Source of the DNA: Juglans regia
Lineage: Eukaryota > Streptophyta > Magnoliopsida > Fagales > Juglandaceae
Assembly (NCBI RefSeq): GCF_001411555.2
Contig: NC_049903.1
Coordinates: 14,241,234-14,305,233, forward strand
Length of the DNA stretch: 64,000 nt
Reading direction: 5' to 3'
Shown: one piece after another, positions 60,697 to 64,000 of the stretch
Layout: each line of letters begins with the position of its first letter
Position numbering within the stretch: position 1 is the first letter of the stretch
Notes under the pieces: model-generated
The model's input: the letters and a program-made list of their open reading frames with translations, nothing else
Told to the model about the DNA's origin: nothing
Database searches by the model: none
Program-made: the position numbers and the translations under genes

Positions 60697-61944
60697 CAGG
60701 ATTTACAAGAGTAAAACATAGAAGATGCGGATAAAGAGTAGGGTTTCAAGATACGAGTTTAGTCTGTCGAACAAACAGGCAATTTAAGGGAAAAGAAAAC
60801 GGATTCAAGAGCAATGGTATCCTACCTTGTATGTCACTATAACTCGATTAGTGGAAGGTTGTAACTTGTACCTGTGCCTTCACTGCAACTCTATACTTCA
60901 TGTTCGGTGACCTGGCAGTCGTCTCTCTGTATATATCTATAGAGTAAAACCAGCCACGACCTTTTTCTCCGTCTCTATTTTTTTTTTCCTAAAATAAATG
61001 TGAACCCTAATTTTTGTATTTAATTTTTATTTTTAGTTTGATCAATTCGTTCCTTATTCATATTGACTTTTTAATATCGATATGTTTATGTTCTTTGTAT
61101 AATTGTGTTATGATGCCGTGAAGGGAGAAGAAGCCTTAGGGTTACGTGGAAGACAACATCGGCAGAAGTAAAGTGAACTAAGTGGAAGCTACGAAGTAAG
61201 TGAAGTGAAGGGGATCCAATGGTACGACGTCGTGCAGCGGAATTCAAAGGCATGCGCAACGACTTCCTACTCAGACGCAGTGTTTTGGCTTACACATGCC
61301 AAAACGATGCGTTCAAATTATCAGAATAACACTTTCAGTTTTATGTCGTTTTATGTCATTTCAAATGTAAGTTTTACTTTCAGTTGTTAAACACACCGTT
61401 TTGGCATTCACAATCCAAAACGGTGCGTGGTCTGTCATACCCGGTAGGTTACTGTAGCCTTACCTGGGTGAGTTTGTTAGGGATTCGGCATAAAGGCAAG
61501 GGACGGACCTGAGAGGGTTACGAAAAATTCCTAAGTCTTGATAGCAGTACGTTGTAAGGGAGGAAGGAACTACCTCGAATAGTTCCCACGTGATTTCGTG
61601 AATGAAATTCGTCTTGGGCCACTGAGAATTCTCATTGCCATTTTATCAAACAGCTGCAGTCCCATTTATTCTTAGTGTATTCAACTTCATCCCTGTCCTA
61701 CAGATTCCATAGATTCACAGTAATTAGCAAGAAGACTGCAAGGGTCTTAACAAATTGCCTGTGTAAGTTGCAACTGTGATGATGGTCAGATTATCTGTTG
61801 AATGATAAATAATAAAAATATATATATTATTTCTTCTTTCAAGTCTTTAATCTTAATTAGAGCTTGCATAAAATAATTTTCCAGGAGGAATCCTCTCTAT
61901 TTGCTTTGGAAATTTGAGAAAATTCAAACAAACACACTTTAGAG
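60694..61944. other. Intergenic DNA, no gene recognised
   Basis: It contains a GC-richer stretch (61120-61760) without a convincing open frame or similarity. A small repeated hairpin lies at 61282-61425. The region could hold an unrecognised first exon or LTR piece. Confidence 0.4.
61282..61425. repeat. Two related short hairpins, direct repeat
   Basis: GTTTTGGCTTACACATGCC followed by AAAACGATGCG (61282-61310) and GTTTTGGCATTCACAATCC followed by AAAACGGTGCG (61397-61427) are diverged copies. In the second, CACCGTTTTGG pairs perfectly with CCAAAACGGTG across a 10-nt loop (61394-61425). Confidence 0.7.
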
Positions 61945-62148
61945 TAGGTTTGGTAACTAAAATAAAACACAAAATTCTCATCTCATCATTACACATTTTT
62001 CAAATTTTCATACAAAATATAATAAATAATTCAACTTTTTCAAATTCCAATACACCTTTTTCAAATCCTAAAATAATAATAATATTAAAACATAATATTT
62101 TAAACTTCAAAACAAAATATAAAATTCTCATCTCATCTCCCAAACCTA
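61945..62148. mobile_element. Tourist-like MITE (about 204 bp)
   Basis: It starts TAGGTTTGG and ends CCAAACCTA (perfect inverse). The core CATCTCATCATTACA...AATAATAATAATATTAAAA matches 44699-44878. Part of the core appears doubled. Confidence 0.75.
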
Positions 62149-62266
62149 CCTAGATGTTTTTATCTAAATAAAGCAAACTAAAAATTACTTGAAACAAAGT
62201 GAAGGGAATAAGAATAAATTGACCTTATAAAAAGTTACATTGTCAAAAACATTCTCTCTTTTTCTT

Positions 62267-62500
62267 TTTTCTTTTTTTACTTGGCACCAGGTGTTTGAAA
62301 TAACATCCCAACTAAATTTAGCATATACATATACTCGATAAGAAATTTTTTGCAAGTACATATCGAGTAATTTAAAAAAAAAATTTAATTCGATAAATCT
62401 TAAAAATTATTGTTATTCCCAAGGGCTAAACCTTAAATGTGGAAAGAGCATATCACCAAAATCAAGGTTGTTATCACTTGAGCCAATCCCAAGAATTATT
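62267..62500 (-). mobile_element. Degenerate SINE, same family as 58365-58600
   Basis: On the minus strand it has GATTGGCTCAAGTGATAAC (A box), AAGGTTTAGCCC (B box, changed), TTAGTTGGGATGTTATTT and the end CACCTGGTGCCAAGTAAAAA. It is older and AT-richer than the intronic copy. Confidence 0.75.
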
Positions 62501-62568
62501 GTCAACAAACCAAGTTAGGCCTCCTTTCTTTGTATTAGATGGAATCATCCTCATCTTGTTGTTTATAA

Positions 62569-63149
62569 GAGCACTTTCATTATATTAGCTAAAAATTAAA
62601 TTTATTAAATATTTAGTTATTAGAGAGTAAAATATACTCACAATGAATTAGTTAAATTCTAAATATTTAAAATTTAGCTACAACGACTTTCAAAATTTTT
62701 TTTAAATTTGAAAGTTTTGTATATATATTAAATACATATTTTATTAATTATTTATCTCTCTCTTTCTTTCTATCACATATTTTATCACAATTGATATATT
62801 AATTTGAGTTAGTGATATATTAATTTAATAAAAATATGATTATTAATTAATATATAATAGGTATAATAGTAAAATATGATAAAATAAAATAAATTAATAA
62901 TTAAAAAAATTAAATATTTTTAAAATTATTAGTTATTCATTATTATATGATGAATAAATGTATAATCTAATGTAGAGATTTGATGTGAATAATCAAAACT
63001 AAATTCATCTTATATCATTTTATTGTTATATAATAAAAAATAGTTATTCCAATATTGAGATTTATATGAATGGAATAGTCAAAAATTAAAATTTTTTTAT
63101 ATTCATAAAAAAATATCCTTTAATTTTGATCAATTCAACGAGATTGCTC
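62569..63149. mobile_element. PIF/Harbinger-type MITE (581 bp)
   Basis: It starts GAGCACTTTCATTATATTAG; the inverse of its right end reads GAGCAATCTCGTTGAATTGA. TAA lies on both sides (62566-62568 and 63150-63152). The interior is AT-rich and non-coding. Confidence 0.75.
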
Positions 63150-63152
63150 TAA

Positions 63153-63930
63153 TACCATATTTTTATAAGAGCCAAAATCAAGAAAAAGTCATTTGTAATT
63201 TGGGGGCCTTTATAAAATATGGAGCCTTAGGATATTTCCAAGTAACCTATCCCTTGGGCTGGCCCTGTCCACAACGCTGACCACGCGCAATGAGCAGAGC
63301 AGATATTTGGGCCCATATTAATTTAAAGACAAAATGTTAGTCGACCTGTGATTGGGAAATGGAATGCCAGTACTATGCATTGAGATCAAACCCAACACTA
63401 CTAATCTTCCGGTCTTTCGTAGAGTTAGCGACCGATTGTTATAGGGTAATTCTATTATCAAGTTAGTTAGTGCGGATATTTTGTCCACATTATTAATATT
63501 ACACGATTTAATTTATAAGACTAAATAATATAAAAAATTACACAACAAGTTAAAATAAGAGAAAAAGTCATTCACGACTCATTGAGATAGTCCAAGACTA
63601 TATGAGACGGTCCAAAACAGTGGTACGGTGCCCGTTCATTTATTCATAACAATGAATAGAAAGTAAATATAATAAATGTAAATAAAGATGGAGACACAGA
63701 TTTATGTGGTTCAGTGTCCACAGGTCATTTGGAGAGCAAATTTACTATAATATGAATATTTTATAATCTCTCATGATCTATCATTTTTCTTTATACAATA
63801 AAAATTGAAGACCTCTTTTCTAGAAAATATAATATCTTAAAACTCTTGTTATAAGGTTGGAGATGATACTCTATGTTCTCATATTCCTTTTATTATGGCT
63901 CTTGGAAGTGATGATGAAGTGCTACTTTTA
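63153..63930. other. Intergenic DNA with a possible hAT-type end
   Basis: 63160-63270 read on the minus strand begins CAGGGCCAGCCCAAGGG, like the ends of some plant hAT elements; the other end is not seen. No gene. Confidence 0.35.
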
Positions 63931-64000
63931 AGGTTGTGTTTGGATGTTGAAGTGAGTTGGGTTGAGATGATAAAATATTGTTAGAATATTATTTTTTAAT
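63931..64000. mobile_element. Tourist-like MITE, cut by the window edge
   Basis: AGGTTGTGTTTGGATGTTG onward to the last base is the exact inverse of 44809-44878. Confidence 0.85.

Overview
This is plant nuclear DNA. The genes have many short GT-AG introns, and the window holds a large chromovirus-type Ty3/Gypsy retrotransposon with an initiator-Met primer site, a plastid-targeted SET-domain gene (PTAC14), a vacuolar sorting receptor pair and a CC-NBS-LRR resistance gene. Intergenic DNA is very AT-rich and packed with MITEs, SINEs, a TRIM and LTR elements. The repeat style fits a woody eudicot, possibly Fagales such as walnut or pecan, but that is impression rather than proof.

Layout, left to right. 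(1) 21-1520, minus: the 5' exons of PTAC14, running off the left edge. (2) 3003-14960, plus: a CC-NBS-LRR gene split after codon 21 by a 9.8-kb Tekay/Del-like Gypsy element (3066-12897; 5-bp duplication AGGCA; LTRs about 0.7% different). Its LRR end is cut by a Tourist-like MITE. (3) 15531-26140 and 37278-52118: two copies of one segmental duplication. Each carries a complete 12-exon vacuolar sorting receptor gene (minus; 637 and 642 codons) plus a decayed Pong/Harbinger element. Copy 2 alone gained a MITE, a 2.9-kb Harbinger insertion and a 644-bp solo LTR; copy 1 preserves the empty sites. (4) Between the copies: a non-coding LTR element (28953-32734) and a broken FAR1-related gene (34013-35782). 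(5) 52258-55150: AT-rich DNA with two oppositely oriented hAT-type MITEs whose arms are full of CCGGTTCGG motifs. (6) 55578-60484, minus: a five-exon gene for a small plastid-targeted membrane protein of unknown function; its introns hold a SINE, a Tourist-like MITE and a TRIM. (7) 60485-64000: intergenic DNA with a second SINE of the same family, more MITEs and a small repeated hairpin.

The functional genes are not a pathway: PTAC14 acts in plastid transcription, the VSRs in vacuolar protein sorting. The main story is genome dynamics: a young retrotransposon disabling an immune receptor gene, and a duplicated receptor locus whose two promoters are being reshaped differently by transposons. 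I found no convincing evidence for a wholly new multi-gene system. All exon structures were worked out by eye from splice signals and protein family memory.
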